A stretch of DNA of 64,000 bases from Winogradskyella marina (GCF_015645385.1 NZ_JADOET010000012.1:1-64000), one strand, 5' to 3'; shown: positions 45,900-55,722, numbered from the stretch's first letter. Notes: generated by a model not told the origin, from the letters alone. Translations and numbers: made by a program.

Positions 45900-46523
45900 T
45901 TAATTAGAACCAAAAACTTTAGAGAGATCGGAGTAGCCTACTCCACTAAATTGTATGGGAGAAAAAGAAATAACTGCCATAGATGCATCTTCTAAATTAC
46001 CTTCCTCAAAACGGATTTTCATATTAGAGACCTCAGCAGTACCAGATGCAGCTGTAGCATGAGACAAATCTATGGTTCCTGAAATTTCGCTATCCGGTAA
46101 ACGTTGACCTCCTTCATGAAGCAGCTGGTACATGGCACTCATAGTACCACCGCCATTTTTGGGTTGTTTAATATCTGCCGTAACTTTTTCTAATGCTTTG
46201 GTATCTCCATCATAAAAAAGCTGCACACTTTCTGAGCCTTTATCTAACTTCTTGGTAAACGTTATTATAGCCGTACGTTTTTTTGTTTTGGCATGTGTAT
46301 TAACAATACCTGATGCTTTGGTGTAAGCCCAATCTTTTCCGTTTATTTTACATAGAAAGGTGCCTTTATTTGTTGATTCACTTTTGGTTGCTGTGTCTTT
46401 ATTTGCAATTTCCACAGTTGCAGTTTCGGTTGTTTCGCTTTGTTCTAATGCATTGGTTTCATTACTTTCTTTGCAAGATGTGAGCGTGATAATAAGTACT
46501 AATAATACTATGTATGGTTTCAT
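45900..46523 (-). CDS. Lipoprotein of unknown function
   Basis: This 207-residue lipoprotein has the lipobox ITLTSCKES and a Glu- and Thr-rich linker up to about residue 50. The globular part starts with GTFLCKINGKDWAYTKASG, a segment common in small Bacteroidota lipoproteins that fold as beta-sandwiches. It continues with ISGTIDLSHATAASGTAEVSNMKIRFEE, shown here only as ISGTIDLSH and GTAEVSNMKI. It is 10 bp after the S74-domain gene at 46534-47859 and 20 bp before the fusion-like gene, so all belong to one transcription unit. No enzyme motif is visible. Confidence 0.7.
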   Translation of the reverse strand: MKPYIVLLVLIITLTSCKESNETNALEQSETTETATVEIANKDTATKSESTNKGTFLCKINGKDWAYTKASGIVNTHAKTKKRTAIITFTKKLDKGSESVQLFYDGDTKALEKVTADIKQPKNGGGTMSAMYQLLHEGGQRLPDSEISGTIDLSHATAASGTAEVSNMKIRFEEGNLEDASMAVISFSPIQFSGVGYSDLSKVFGSN

Positions 46524-46533
46524 GGTTTTGATT

Positions 46534-47859
46534 TTATTGGTTATTGGCTTCTATTTTTTCAACACGCGATATGAGGTTGTTAAGGGTCGTTTTTAAAGAA
46601 GAATTGTCTGCTGACATGGTTTCTATTTGTGTGTTCTGTCCATCAATAATACCTTGTTGCTCTTGCAACGCTTTTATTAATATGGGAATCAACTCTGTAT
46701 AAGACAAGGTTATTAAGTCTGCTTCTTCTACATAATTTGTGATACTTGGAAAGATTTTTTGTACTTCTTGGGAGATTAAACCTAGGTTACGTTTTGTATC
46801 CTTTTGGTCTTTCATTACGTAACTCACAGGATTGAGTTGCATCACTTTGTTGAGTGTGCCGTTGTCTAAAGCAGTGATGTCTTTTTTGGTATGTCTATCT
46901 GAAATAGAAGAATAATTACCTGTAGATTCACTAAAAAACCCACGATAACTACCATTTCTATACATGGATAAACTTCCATTTGGTCGTGTTTCAAGGCGCC
47001 ATGATGAGGTCGCGTCTGATATATGCTTTATTGTTAATGGTCCTCCTATATCCATTTCTTCAGTAACATCTAAAGTGCCGTTTATACGTATTAAATTGGT
47101 ATCAAATTCACCATAAATAAGTGGATTACTTGATTGACCATTATTTATATATAATTTATTATCACCATTTGAAGGATTTGTACCTGCAGAATTACCTATA
47201 AACACATTATCGTTTCCTGTATTAGAGATTCCTGCACTGCGACCAATAGCTATGTTACCATTTCCTATTAAATTAGATTGAAGTGCGCTAGGTCCAATAG
47301 CGACATTACCAACACCAGATGTATTGCTATACAGCGATAAGTACCCTAAACTTGTATTAAAATTACCACCATCATCATCAATTCCTGCACCATGACCAAG
47401 GAATATAGAATAACCATTTCCATCTGATTTTCCATCATTTAAATCGTTTACTCCTATGTGAATATTATTAACGTTCACTCTCTCGGCATATTTAGCATAA
47501 GGCACATACAAAAACGGCGTTGAACCCATGTCTACAAACGAAGTACCTCCTGTAATGTCAATTTCAACTCTTAAAGAAAAATTAATATAGTGCCAAGGAA
47601 GATTAGAAAAAATACCTGTTGGAGTTCCTTCGCCGATATTAATTATAACAATACCATTATCATCGGTTGTAGTTGAATGAGTTTCTTGGTAATAATCGTT
47701 ATTACTTTCGAAAATAGTAAACCGTAATGTTACATCTTGTTCAGCAAGCACATTGCCAAGATCGTCTTTAATAAGAGCTTTGTAATTAATGCCTTGTTGC
47801 GCAAAAGTTGAAACCGTTATCAATAATGATACGACTAATGTGATTATATTTTTTTTCAT
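46534..47859 (-). CDS. Secreted fibre-like protein with C-terminal S74 chaperone domain (member 3)
   Basis: This 441-residue protein has a signal peptide (ITLVVSLLITVSTFAQ) and the shared module (GINYKALIKDDLGNVLAEQ...STPFLYVPYA, about 22-122). YadA-like repeats cover about 150-240 (GVGNVAIGPSAL, GNIAIGRSAG, NDNVFIGNSAG). From about 315 to the end it carries a Peptidase_S74-type intramolecular chaperone, with the family motif SISDRHTKKDI at 318-328 (Ser320-Asp321), as in phage tail fibres and endosialidases, which cleave themselves off after trimer folding. A coiled-coil tail closes it. I infer a trimeric surface or secreted fibre. Its C-terminal part is almost identical in DNA to the next gene. 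Confidence 0.85.
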   Translation of the reverse strand: MKKNIITLVVSLLITVSTFAQQGINYKALIKDDLGNVLAEQDVTLRFTIFESNNDYYQETHSTTTDDNGIVIINIGEGTPTGIFSNLPWHYINFSLRVEIDITGGTSFVDMGSTPFLYVPYAKYAERVNVNNIHIGVNDLNDGKSDGNGYSIFLGHGAGIDDDGGNFNTSLGYLSLYSNTSGVGNVAIGPSALQSNLIGNGNIAIGRSAGISNTGNDNVFIGNSAGTNPSNGDNKLYINNGQSSNPLIYGEFDTNLIRINGTLDVTEEMDIGGPLTIKHISDATSSWRLETRPNGSLSMYRNGSYRGFFSESTGNYSSISDRHTKKDITALDNGTLNKVMQLNPVSYVMKDQKDTKRNLGLISQEVQKIFPSITNYVEEADLITLSYTELIPILIKALQEQQGIIDGQNTQIETMSADNSSLKTTLNNLISRVEKIEANNQ

Positions 47860-47871
47860 GTTCTTGTCTTT

Positions 47872-49335
47872 TTAATTACTTGATTTTGACTCTATAAGGT
47901 TTAAGCGTGTTACTAAAGCTTCTATAGATTTATCCTGGGTAATATCTTTTTCTTTTAGCAATGAATTATCTGCTGTTATTGTTTCAATTAGATTGTTTTG
48001 CCCATCAATAATGCCTTGCTGCTCTTGTAATGCTTTTATGAGTACAGGAATAAGTTCCGTATAAGACAATGTGATTAAGTCTGCTTCTTCAACATAATTG
48101 GTAATACTTGGAAAGATTTTTTGAACTTCTTGGGAGATTAAACCTAGGTTACGTTTTGTATCCTTTTGGTCTTTCATTACATAACTCACAGGATTAAGTT
48201 GCATCACTTTATTGAGGGTACCATTTTCTAAAGATGTGATGTCTTTTTTGGTACGTCTATCAGAAATAGATGAATAATTACCTGTAGATTCACTAAAAAA
48301 CCCACGATAACTACCATTTCTATACATGGATAAACTTCCATTTGGTCGTGTTTCAAGTCGCCATGTGGACGTAGCATCTGATGCGTTTTGAATTGTTAAA
48401 GGACCATCAACATGTCCGTTGATATTTAAATAATTAGTATCAGCATATTCTTTAGTGATTAATGCTTTATCTCCAGCAGTATTTATTTGAGTTATGCTAA
48501 ATGAAGGAGCAGTAATGGTTCCATTTTTTAAAATACGGAAAGCATCGCTATAACTTATAATATTACCAGTTCTAAAGCCATTTCCAATCGAAAATAACTT
48601 ATCGGTTTGAACCCATGAACTTGTACTATTTGGTGTTTGAGTTAAGTTATAGCTGCCTATTGCTGTTTCTGCATAAGATTGGGCATTAGTCTTAACTCCT
48701 ATTGTTGTGGAATTATCACCCATGGCACCATTCAAGCTTGCGTCAAAGGTTGAGTTATTATAACTTAAATCTACAGCGTTTCTTCCTATATTTGCATAAT
48801 AATCGGGATTGCTACCAGCTAATCGCCAGCCATAAATTGGGAGATTAGTGTCAGGGTCTATGCTCTCTGAAATTTTTTCCAAACCCGAAGGAACGGTTAT
48901 TGTTGGTTGATTGGTTAAATCGTTATAATCACCACTAAAAACATTATCAGCATGAATTGCCATTGGGACTTTTTTGAAATTAGATTCACCAAAATCTACA
49001 AATGTGCCATCTCTTTCTATATCTATTTCTGTGTTAAGTGTAATGTTAGGAAGCCAAAAATTATTAGGAAAACTTCCTGTTATAATCTCACCTTCTCCTA
49101 TAGTAACAATTGCAATACCATTACTATCTGTCGTGGTTGAATGACGTTCTTGATAGGACGCAATAAAAACAGGTCCTTCGAGCGTTTGAACTGTGAATCG
49201 TATATCAATTTCTTGATTGCTTAAAACGTTCCCGTTTGTATCTTTTATTAGTGCTTTATAATTAAAACCAGTTTGCGCATAACTTGAAATTGACATCAAA
49301 CAAATAGCAAGCACTGCAAATAGTACCTTACTCAT
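47872..49335 (-). CDS. Secreted fibre-like protein with C-terminal S74 chaperone domain (member 4)
   Basis: I start at the ATG at 49335, which is followed by a signal peptide (MSKVLFAVLAICLMSISSYAQ), giving 487 residues; an in-frame ATG at 49377 is an alternative. The shared module (GFNYKALIKDTNGNVLSNQ...VPMAIHADN) covers about 20-130. The middle (about 165-310) has YadA-like stretches (GAMGDNSTTIGVKTNAQSYAETAIGSYNL, seen here as GAMGDNSTTIG and AETAIGSYN) and differs from member 3. From about 345 the S74 domain follows with SISDRRTKKDI, and its DNA is nearly the same as in member 3. The gene is the first of the unit, apart from a possible 50-residue ORF upstream. Confidence 0.85.
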   Translation of the reverse strand: MSKVLFAVLAICLMSISSYAQTGFNYKALIKDTNGNVLSNQEIDIRFTVQTLEGPVFIASYQERHSTTTDSNGIAIVTIGEGEIITGSFPNNFWLPNITLNTEIDIERDGTFVDFGESNFKKVPMAIHADNVFSGDYNDLTNQPTITVPSGLEKISESIDPDTNLPIYGWRLAGSNPDYYANIGRNAVDLSYNNSTFDASLNGAMGDNSTTIGVKTNAQSYAETAIGSYNLTQTPNSTSSWVQTDKLFSIGNGFRTGNIISYSDAFRILKNGTITAPSFSITQINTAGDKALITKEYADTNYLNINGHVDGPLTIQNASDATSTWRLETRPNGSLSMYRNGSYRGFFSESTGNYSSISDRRTKKDITSLENGTLNKVMQLNPVSYVMKDQKDTKRNLGLISQEVQKIFPSITNYVEEADLITLSYTELIPVLIKALQEQQGIIDGQNNLIETITADNSLLKEKDITQDKSIEALVTRLNLIESKSSN

Positions 49336-49381
49336 TTTTAGATATTTTCTTTGGAAGTTGTGAATCTGTAATTTCATAATA

Positions 49382-49534
49382 CTATTTTTTAAAAGTGGTT
49401 GTTTTTATGACTTTGTTTTTATGCGTTATTTTTAAAATATAGGTGCCTTTTTTTAAATGATTGACATTAAGATAAATACGACACTCAGGAAACTGATCTA
49501 TTTCACCTTTAATGCTGTTTATTTTTTTAACCAT
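49382..49534 (-). CDS. Small ORF resembling a T9SS sorting-domain end, possibly a remnant
   Basis: This is a 50-residue ORF with ATG at 49532-49534. The sequence ends LNVNHLKKGTYILKI then THKNKVIKTTTFKK, which matches the last strands of T9SS type A domains (LxxGxYxLKI...KxxKK). The frame stays open upstream for about 20 codons without an ATG and reads FYIYDILLPYSSKIVAM, again sorting-domain-like. It may be the decayed end of a lost T9SS cargo gene, or a real small gene leading the unit. It lies about 75 bp after the WTGTAAC motifs. Confidence 0.4.
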   Translation of the reverse strand: MVKKINSIKGEIDQFPECRIYLNVNHLKKGTYILKITHKNKVIKTTTFKK

Positions 49535-49607
49535 TGCAACGATTTTACTACTGTAAGGAAGAAGTATGTCATAAATGTAAAATGTAAAACATGAGACAGT
49601 TATTACT

Positions 49608-49640
49608 TATGTAACAATTGTTATGACTATTGTAACACGC
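49608..49640. promoter_or_regulatory. WTGTAAC motifs before the first secreted-protein unit
   Basis: TTATGTAACAATTG begins at 49608 and contains the perfect 12-bp palindrome TAACAATTGTTA (49612-49623). A second copy, ATTGTAACACG, follows, with its GTAAC core 21 bp from the first (49611 and 49632). The same 21-bp pair is found at 39836/39857. The rest of the 320-bp stretch 49535-49854 holds nothing else that I recognise. Confidence 0.45.
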
Positions 49641-49854
49641 TAGTAATATCAAGGCTTACAAGAGGTTTTAAAGTGAAATTATTTAGGATTAGTTTGATAA
49701 ACAAATGAAGATCACTTACTTAAACAAGCTCAAAACGAGTCGCTTTTATCCCGATACCTATTGGAAAAGAACCAAGGCTACAACATGGAGATGCCTACTG
49801 TAATTTTATGAAATAAAATCATTGTAATTAAAATTGATTTCGGTGAGGTTTGAA

Positions 49855-52701
49855 TCAACTTTGTTTTGCAAACTCAGATGGTGTGCAGTTATAGCTTTCT
49901 TTAAAGCATTTTGTAAAATATGAATGATCATTAAACCCTACAGAATAGCCGACTTGAGATACATTAATCTCAGACGTTTTTAATAAATTGGCTGCCAGTT
50001 TTAGACGTTGCGAACGAATAAATTCGGATGCTGTTAGACCTGTTAATGCTTTTAATTTTCTGTGCAATTGCATACGGCTCATCCCAACGGCATCTGAAAA
50101 TTCTGTAACATTAAAGGACGGTTCAATTAGGTTTCGTTCTAAAACAACCTCTACTTTGTTAAGGAATTTTTCGTCTAAATTGGTAACTGATAAATCTTTG
50201 GGTAGCAATACCAATTCTTGGCTATACCGTAATTGTAATTGTCGTCTAGACGCAATTAGCTTTTCAACCTTAAGGGCTAATAATTTTTTGTTAAATGGTT
50301 TGGTAATATAATCATCCGCACCGCTATCAACACCTTTAAATTTACTTTCTACTCCTGCTTTAGCTGTGAGTAATATAATAGGAATGTGGGCCGTTCGTTC
50401 ATCATTTTTCAATTCTTCTGTTAGAGAAATGCCATCTTTTTTTGGCATCATAACATCAGAAATAATAAGGTCTGGAATCTGCTCTAAAGCCAAATCTACT
50501 CCAATTTTCCCATTAGGAGCCGAAATAATATTATAGTGCTCTTCAAAAATTTGAATCAATAACTGTCTTAAGTCATCATTATCTTCAACGATTAATACGA
50601 TTGGTAAGTAACTATCCGCAATAACTTCTTCATCTTCAAGTGTTGGGTTGAGGTAAACTGGTACTTCTGTTTCAACCTTCGTATTAGACGTTACTGTAAT
50701 AACATCCTTTTTAAAGCTTTTTCTATCCACAGAAAGACGAAGTTGAAAGGACGTTTCTTTATCTACTTCACTTTTAACTTCAATTTTACCATGATGTAAG
50801 GCAACAAGTTCCTTTACCAAGGCTAAACCGATTCCGGAACCTTGATTTTGTGCATTGGTTTGGTAAAACCGTTCGAAAATATTGTTGCGTTCAAAAGGTG
50901 TTAGACCTCTACCTGAGTTTGTAACGTTTAAAAATAGTTCTTCATTTTCTATATAAGCTTCACACACAATTGTACCATTAGTCGGTGTGTATTTTAAAGC
51001 ATTAGACAATAAATTAATGCTTATTTTTTCAATGACATCTTTATCAAACCAAACCGCATCTTCTGCTTGTGCAATAACAATTGTATATATTATATTCTTT
51101 TGTTTAGCAGCATAAGAAAAGGATTCACTTAAACCCGAAATAAATTGAAGCACATTACCGCGTTGCAATTGTAATTTTAAATGCCCTTCATCAATTTTAG
51201 AAAGATCTAGTAATTGGTTAACAAGTTCTAAAAGGCGTTCGGAATTTTGTTTAGCTACTGTAAATTGTTGACGCTTTTTGTCTGAGATTGAAGCATCAGC
51301 CAAGGTGTCCTCAATAGGACTTGCTATTAGTGTTAATGGTGTACGAAACTCATGCGAAATATTCGTAAAAAAATTAGTTTTGAGCGCATCTAACTCTCGC
51401 AACTTGGTGTTGGTTTTTTTTCGATTACGAAAAAGTAGGTATAAAAATAATCCAGCAATCGTAGTAATACCAACCACGCTAAGTAATATAATTTTTTGAT
51501 TCTTGCTGCGTTGTTCAATTATTTCTTTTTCAGATTTTAGCAAACTGATTTCTTGTTCCTTTTTATTGGTTTGGTATGCCGTTTCAAGTTCAGATACATT
51601 TTTCTTATTAAATTCCGTTTGAATTATAGTAAGATGTTGCCTTGCTTTTTCTGAAGCCTTAAACGCTGCTTCAAAATTTCCAAGATTAAAATAAACACTT
51701 GCTAAAACATCTTGAATTGCATACTTATTATCTTCACGCACAAAGAAAGCGTTCTCCATTAATTTTTGAGATGTATTGAGGTGCTGCAATGCTGTTTTTG
51801 GATCACCATTATTATTATAAAATTCTGCAACTTTATAATTAGAAATGGCTTGCCTTAACGTATCTGTTGTTTTAGTAATAGCTATTAATTCTTTCTTAAA
51901 ATAATGTAATGCAGAATCCTTTTGGTTTTCTCTATCATATAGGTTCGCCAACCCATTATAAATAAGCGATTTTCTAAGATGGTTATCATTAGATATCGTA
52001 TTCTCTAATGCCATTTGGTAGTTGGCAATTGCTTTTTCAGGCTGATTTCTTTGTGTGTATATATAGGCCTTTTTTTCATAAAGAATAGCGGCTGGTACAT
52101 TGAGTGCATGCGCATTATAAAAATTAATACTGTCTTTGCTTAATTCTAAACCATCCTTTACAATATTAAGTCCATCAGTAATATTCTTACTCATTTGAGG
52201 AAAAAAACTAGTATCATTTTCTGTACGTGAATCATATAACACGTTAATAATACTAACCTTAGTCATTGCTGCTAAAAATTTATGATCTTGCCGGACTTCT
52301 AAAAGCGAATCTAACTTTAAGAAATGTACTAATGCACGTTCATCTTTGGTTCTGTGATAATACAATGCACCTCTGTTATGGTACATATATTCTAAAGCCT
52401 TCCATTGCTTATTCTTAATAGCGAGTGGTTCGGACTCATCTATATATGACAAGGCCTTGTCTAAGTCGGGTTCATAAGTACTCAGAATCCCAACAATGTC
52501 TACTTGTAAAGAATCTGCTTTAAGGCGTTTTGCTAAATTATAGCTGATTTTTGCATAATAATATGAGCTATCATGTTGTCCTTCGTCACTTAAATCTTTA
52601 GACTTTTTAATAAGATTTTTTAAAGAATCTATTTGCTTTGGATTTTGTCCAAAGCAAAAAAAGGGCATTAAAAAGAAAACTACTATGTATCTTAAATTCA
52701 T
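49855..52701 (-). CDS. Hybrid two-component system (sensor kinase, receiver, AraC regulator in one protein)
   Basis: This 948-residue one-protein signalling system has a signal peptide (IVVFFLMPFFCFGQ), a periplasmic region of TPR-like repeats (about 30-390), one membrane helix (about 402-424), and a HisKA domain with His450 in NISHEFRTPL. A HATPase_c domain follows (about 550-660, GSGIGLALVKELV), then a receiver domain with the phospho-acceptor Asp749 in LIISDVMMP, and an AraC-type HTH (about 840-948, MSRMQLHRKLKALTGL and VGFNDHSYFTKCFKE). Such proteins sense a periplasmic ligand and activate surface operons. It lies downstream of its paralogue and directly upstream of the secreted-protein unit, which it may regulate. 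Confidence 0.93.
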   Translation of the reverse strand: MNLRYIVVFFLMPFFCFGQNPKQIDSLKNLIKKSKDLSDEGQHDSSYYYAKISYNLAKRLKADSLQVDIVGILSTYEPDLDKALSYIDESEPLAIKNKQWKALEYMYHNRGALYYHRTKDERALVHFLKLDSLLEVRQDHKFLAAMTKVSIINVLYDSRTENDTSFFPQMSKNITDGLNIVKDGLELSKDSINFYNAHALNVPAAILYEKKAYIYTQRNQPEKAIANYQMALENTISNDNHLRKSLIYNGLANLYDRENQKDSALHYFKKELIAITKTTDTLRQAISNYKVAEFYNNNGDPKTALQHLNTSQKLMENAFFVREDNKYAIQDVLASVYFNLGNFEAAFKASEKARQHLTIIQTEFNKKNVSELETAYQTNKKEQEISLLKSEKEIIEQRSKNQKIILLSVVGITTIAGLFLYLLFRNRKKTNTKLRELDALKTNFFTNISHEFRTPLTLIASPIEDTLADASISDKKRQQFTVAKQNSERLLELVNQLLDLSKIDEGHLKLQLQRGNVLQFISGLSESFSYAAKQKNIIYTIVIAQAEDAVWFDKDVIEKISINLLSNALKYTPTNGTIVCEAYIENEELFLNVTNSGRGLTPFERNNIFERFYQTNAQNQGSGIGLALVKELVALHHGKIEVKSEVDKETSFQLRLSVDRKSFKKDVITVTSNTKVETEVPVYLNPTLEDEEVIADSYLPIVLIVEDNDDLRQLLIQIFEEHYNIISAPNGKIGVDLALEQIPDLIISDVMMPKKDGISLTEELKNDERTAHIPIILLTAKAGVESKFKGVDSGADDYITKPFNKKLLALKVEKLIASRRQLQLRYSQELVLLPKDLSVTNLDEKFLNKVEVVLERNLIEPSFNVTEFSDAVGMSRMQLHRKLKALTGLTASEFIRSQRLKLAANLLKTSEINVSQVGYSVGFNDHSYFTKCFKESYNCTPSEFAKQS

Positions 52702-52752
52702 ACAATTAACTAATGACCTTTTAAAGATAAGTCAATATTATGAATATGTACG

Positions 52753-55653
52753 TTAAGAATGCTTATTTGCGTATTCCGTAGGGCTGCAACCATAGAGTTC
52801 TTTAAAACATTTGGCGAAATAAGAATGGTCATTAAAACCTACAGAATACCCAACTTGTGACATATTAATATCAGAAGATTTTAAAAATTCCGTAGCTAAT
52901 TTTAGACGTTGCGAACGAATAAATTCAGAGGCAGAAAGACCAGTTAAGGCTTTTATTTTGCGATGTAATTGCATACGGCTCATTCCAACCGCTTCTGAAA
53001 ATTCTGTCACATTGAAAGACGGATCAATAAGACTGTCGTTTAAAGTTAGCTGTACTTTTTCAAGAAATTGTTCATCTAAATTAGTGAACGCAACATCTTT
53101 TGGCAGCAATACCAATTCCTGACTGTAACGTGCTTGGAGTTGTCGTCTAGATTCAATTAGCTTTTCAACCTTTAAGGCTAGTAATTTTTTATCAAATGGC
53201 TTGGTGATATAATCATCTGCACCTGTATCTATGCCTTTAAACTGACTTTCTACCTCTGCTTTTGCTGTGAGTAAAACAATAGGAATATGTGCCGAACGTT
53301 CATCTGTTTTTAACTCTTCAGTTAATGTAATTCCATCTTTTTCGGGCATCATAATATCCGAAATCACAAGATCTGGAATGTGCTCTAAAGCTAACTCAAC
53401 ACCTATTTGTCCATTAGAAGCTGTAAGCACGTTGTAATTACTTTCAAAGGATTGTTTTAATAAATTTCTTAAATCGTCGTTGTCTTCTACAATCAATAAA
53501 ATTGGTAAATCACTATCTTGAAATTCGTCATCGTCTTCCATCGAAACGCTAACGAAAGATGGGATGCTATTCTCAATTTCATTATGAGATGTCACTAATG
53601 TAGTGTCTTTTTTAAAGCTGTTTTTATCTATGGATAACGTAAGGCTAAATGACGTTTCTTCATTAGCCACGCTGTGCACCTCAATAGTTCCATTATGTAA
53701 ATCAACTAATTCTTTAACCAACGACAAACCAATTCCGGAACCTTGATTTTGTTCGTTAGTTTGGTAAAAACGTTCAAAAATATTTTTTAATTCATAGGAT
53801 GTTAAGCCTTTTCCTGAGTTTGTTACCGTTAAGAATAATCTTTTATTTTCCAAATGTGCTCTACACGACACCATCCCATTATGAGGTGTATATTTTAAAG
53901 CATTAGACAATAAGTTAATGGTTATCTTTTCTACGACGTCTTTATCGTACCAAACTGCTGCTTTACTTTGACTAACATCAATTTGATAGGCAATATTTTT
54001 CTGTTCTGCATAATAAGAAAACGAATGACTTAAAGCAGAAATAAGCTGCAATACATTGCCTTTTTGAAGATGTAATTTTAAATGACCTGCATCAATTTTA
54101 GACAAATCTAATATCTGATTTACCAGTTCTAGCAATCGTTCAGAATTTTGCTTTGCAACAGTAAATTGATATCGTTTTTTATCCGATATCGTCTCGTCTG
54201 AAAGCATATCCTCAATAGGACTTGAAATCAATGTCAATGGTGTACGAAACTCATGAGAAATATTGGTGAAAAAGTTGGACTTGAGTGCGTCCAGTTCTTT
54301 TAATTTTGTGTTTGTTTTTTGACGATTACGATAGAGAAAAAACATAAACAATCCGGCAATTGTAGTTATACCGATGCCACCTAGCATTACATTTTGTTGA
54401 TTTTTTTTCTGTTGTTCTACAATTTCATTTTGTGATTTTAATAAGGCTATTTCTTGCTCTTTTTTTTCGGTTTGGTATTTGGCTTCAAGTTCAAATGTTT
54501 TTTCTTTTATACTCTTTTCATCAACTTTTTTTTGAATATCGATATAATTATCGTAAGCCTCCAACGCCAAAGATAAATCGTTATTTTTTCTATAAACTTC
54601 AATTAACTTCTCTGTTATTTGAAGCTCTTTGCTAAAATCATTTATTGCCTTACACTCTTTTATCGCAGATTTAAAATAGTCAATAGCTTTTTGAAATTGA
54701 TTTATGTTAACATAAAAATCACCAAGATAAACTAGTCCTCGTATTTGGTAGAATCTGTTTTTAGAATTTACTGCAAGATCATAATATAATTTATAGTCTT
54801 TTTCTGCATCCTTAATTCTATTCATCTTAACCAACAAAAATCCTCTTACAATAACACCATATGAATAGGAGTTGACTTCTGGTGCATGCTTCTGGTGGTA
54901 ATCAACTGACTCGTTTAGTAGTATTAAAGCATTATCATAATTGCCTAATGCTGTTTCTACTTGAGAAATAGCAATATTCACTTCTTGAACACCAAATGTA
55001 TTATTTAGTTCTTTATATAATGTTTTAGCGGTATTAAAATACTCTAAAGCAGTTTCATCACCATGAGTTTTACGGACACAGAAACCTAAGTAGTTATTAA
55101 CTTGTGCTCTCTTTTTAGATATTACAAATTTTGGAGATTTCTCAAAAATAGAATCTGCTGTAGTATAACTTTTAAATGCATTACTATAATCATACTTCTG
55201 TAACCACATATTTCCAATAGACATATGACTTCTTCCTGTTAAATCAATTCTATTACTAAAATTTATACTTTTGTTAAAATAAACCAACGCAGAATCATAT
55301 ATACCACTCTTTGTATACTCTAAACCAATTAATTCGTGTAAATAATAATTATAAATGCTTGAAGTGCTTAAATCTTTTATGCCTTTTTTATATTGAGAAA
55401 TCGTTGAATCTGTATTGTATTTCCTTTTTTTCCAATTTCCAATTTTGGAATGTATCAGAAATATCCCGTAATTAAATTTATTCTCCTTAGACAGTGCTAG
55501 AATTTTTTCAAACTTTTCGAGTTGTAGGATCGTATCTGATTCTTTATCTGCAGCTTCTATAAGGGTAGTAATATGTAATGAGTCAGACACTTTAATTTGT
55601 GCAAACGAATAAAAGCTAAATACTAACGAAAAAAGAAAATTGAGACATTTCAT
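52753..55653 (-). CDS. Hybrid two-component system, paralogue of the downstream gene
   Basis: This 966-residue protein has the same order of domains as its neighbour: signal peptide (NFLFSLVFSFYSFAQ), periplasmic TPR-like region, membrane helix (about 420-440), HisKA with His467 (NISHEFRTPL), HATPase_c (GSGIGLSLVKELV), receiver with Asp766 (LVISDIMMP), and AraC HTH (MSRMQLHRKIKALTGL). The cytoplasmic halves of the two are highly alike, while the sensor parts differ clearly, so the pair duplicated and then diverged in ligand recognition. It starts 51 bp upstream of the second gene and is probably cotranscribed. An inverted TATGTAAC repeat lies 70-92 bp before its start. Confidence 0.93.
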   Translation of the reverse strand: MKCLNFLFSLVFSFYSFAQIKVSDSLHITTLIEAADKESDTILQLEKFEKILALSKENKFNYGIFLIHSKIGNWKKRKYNTDSTISQYKKGIKDLSTSSIYNYYLHELIGLEYTKSGIYDSALVYFNKSINFSNRIDLTGRSHMSIGNMWLQKYDYSNAFKSYTTADSIFEKSPKFVISKKRAQVNNYLGFCVRKTHGDETALEYFNTAKTLYKELNNTFGVQEVNIAISQVETALGNYDNALILLNESVDYHQKHAPEVNSYSYGVIVRGFLLVKMNRIKDAEKDYKLYYDLAVNSKNRFYQIRGLVYLGDFYVNINQFQKAIDYFKSAIKECKAINDFSKELQITEKLIEVYRKNNDLSLALEAYDNYIDIQKKVDEKSIKEKTFELEAKYQTEKKEQEIALLKSQNEIVEQQKKNQQNVMLGGIGITTIAGLFMFFLYRNRQKTNTKLKELDALKSNFFTNISHEFRTPLTLISSPIEDMLSDETISDKKRYQFTVAKQNSERLLELVNQILDLSKIDAGHLKLHLQKGNVLQLISALSHSFSYYAEQKNIAYQIDVSQSKAAVWYDKDVVEKITINLLSNALKYTPHNGMVSCRAHLENKRLFLTVTNSGKGLTSYELKNIFERFYQTNEQNQGSGIGLSLVKELVDLHNGTIEVHSVANEETSFSLTLSIDKNSFKKDTTLVTSHNEIENSIPSFVSVSMEDDDEFQDSDLPILLIVEDNDDLRNLLKQSFESNYNVLTASNGQIGVELALEHIPDLVISDIMMPEKDGITLTEELKTDERSAHIPIVLLTAKAEVESQFKGIDTGADDYITKPFDKKLLALKVEKLIESRRQLQARYSQELVLLPKDVAFTNLDEQFLEKVQLTLNDSLIDPSFNVTEFSEAVGMSRMQLHRKIKALTGLSASEFIRSQRLKLATEFLKSSDINMSQVGYSVGFNDHSYFAKCFKELYGCSPTEYANKHS

Positions 55654-55722
55654 AAGACTGATGAGAAGTTAGTTCATAAACTTACACAATATTATGAAAA
55701 TCAACCGATTACAACTACAACA

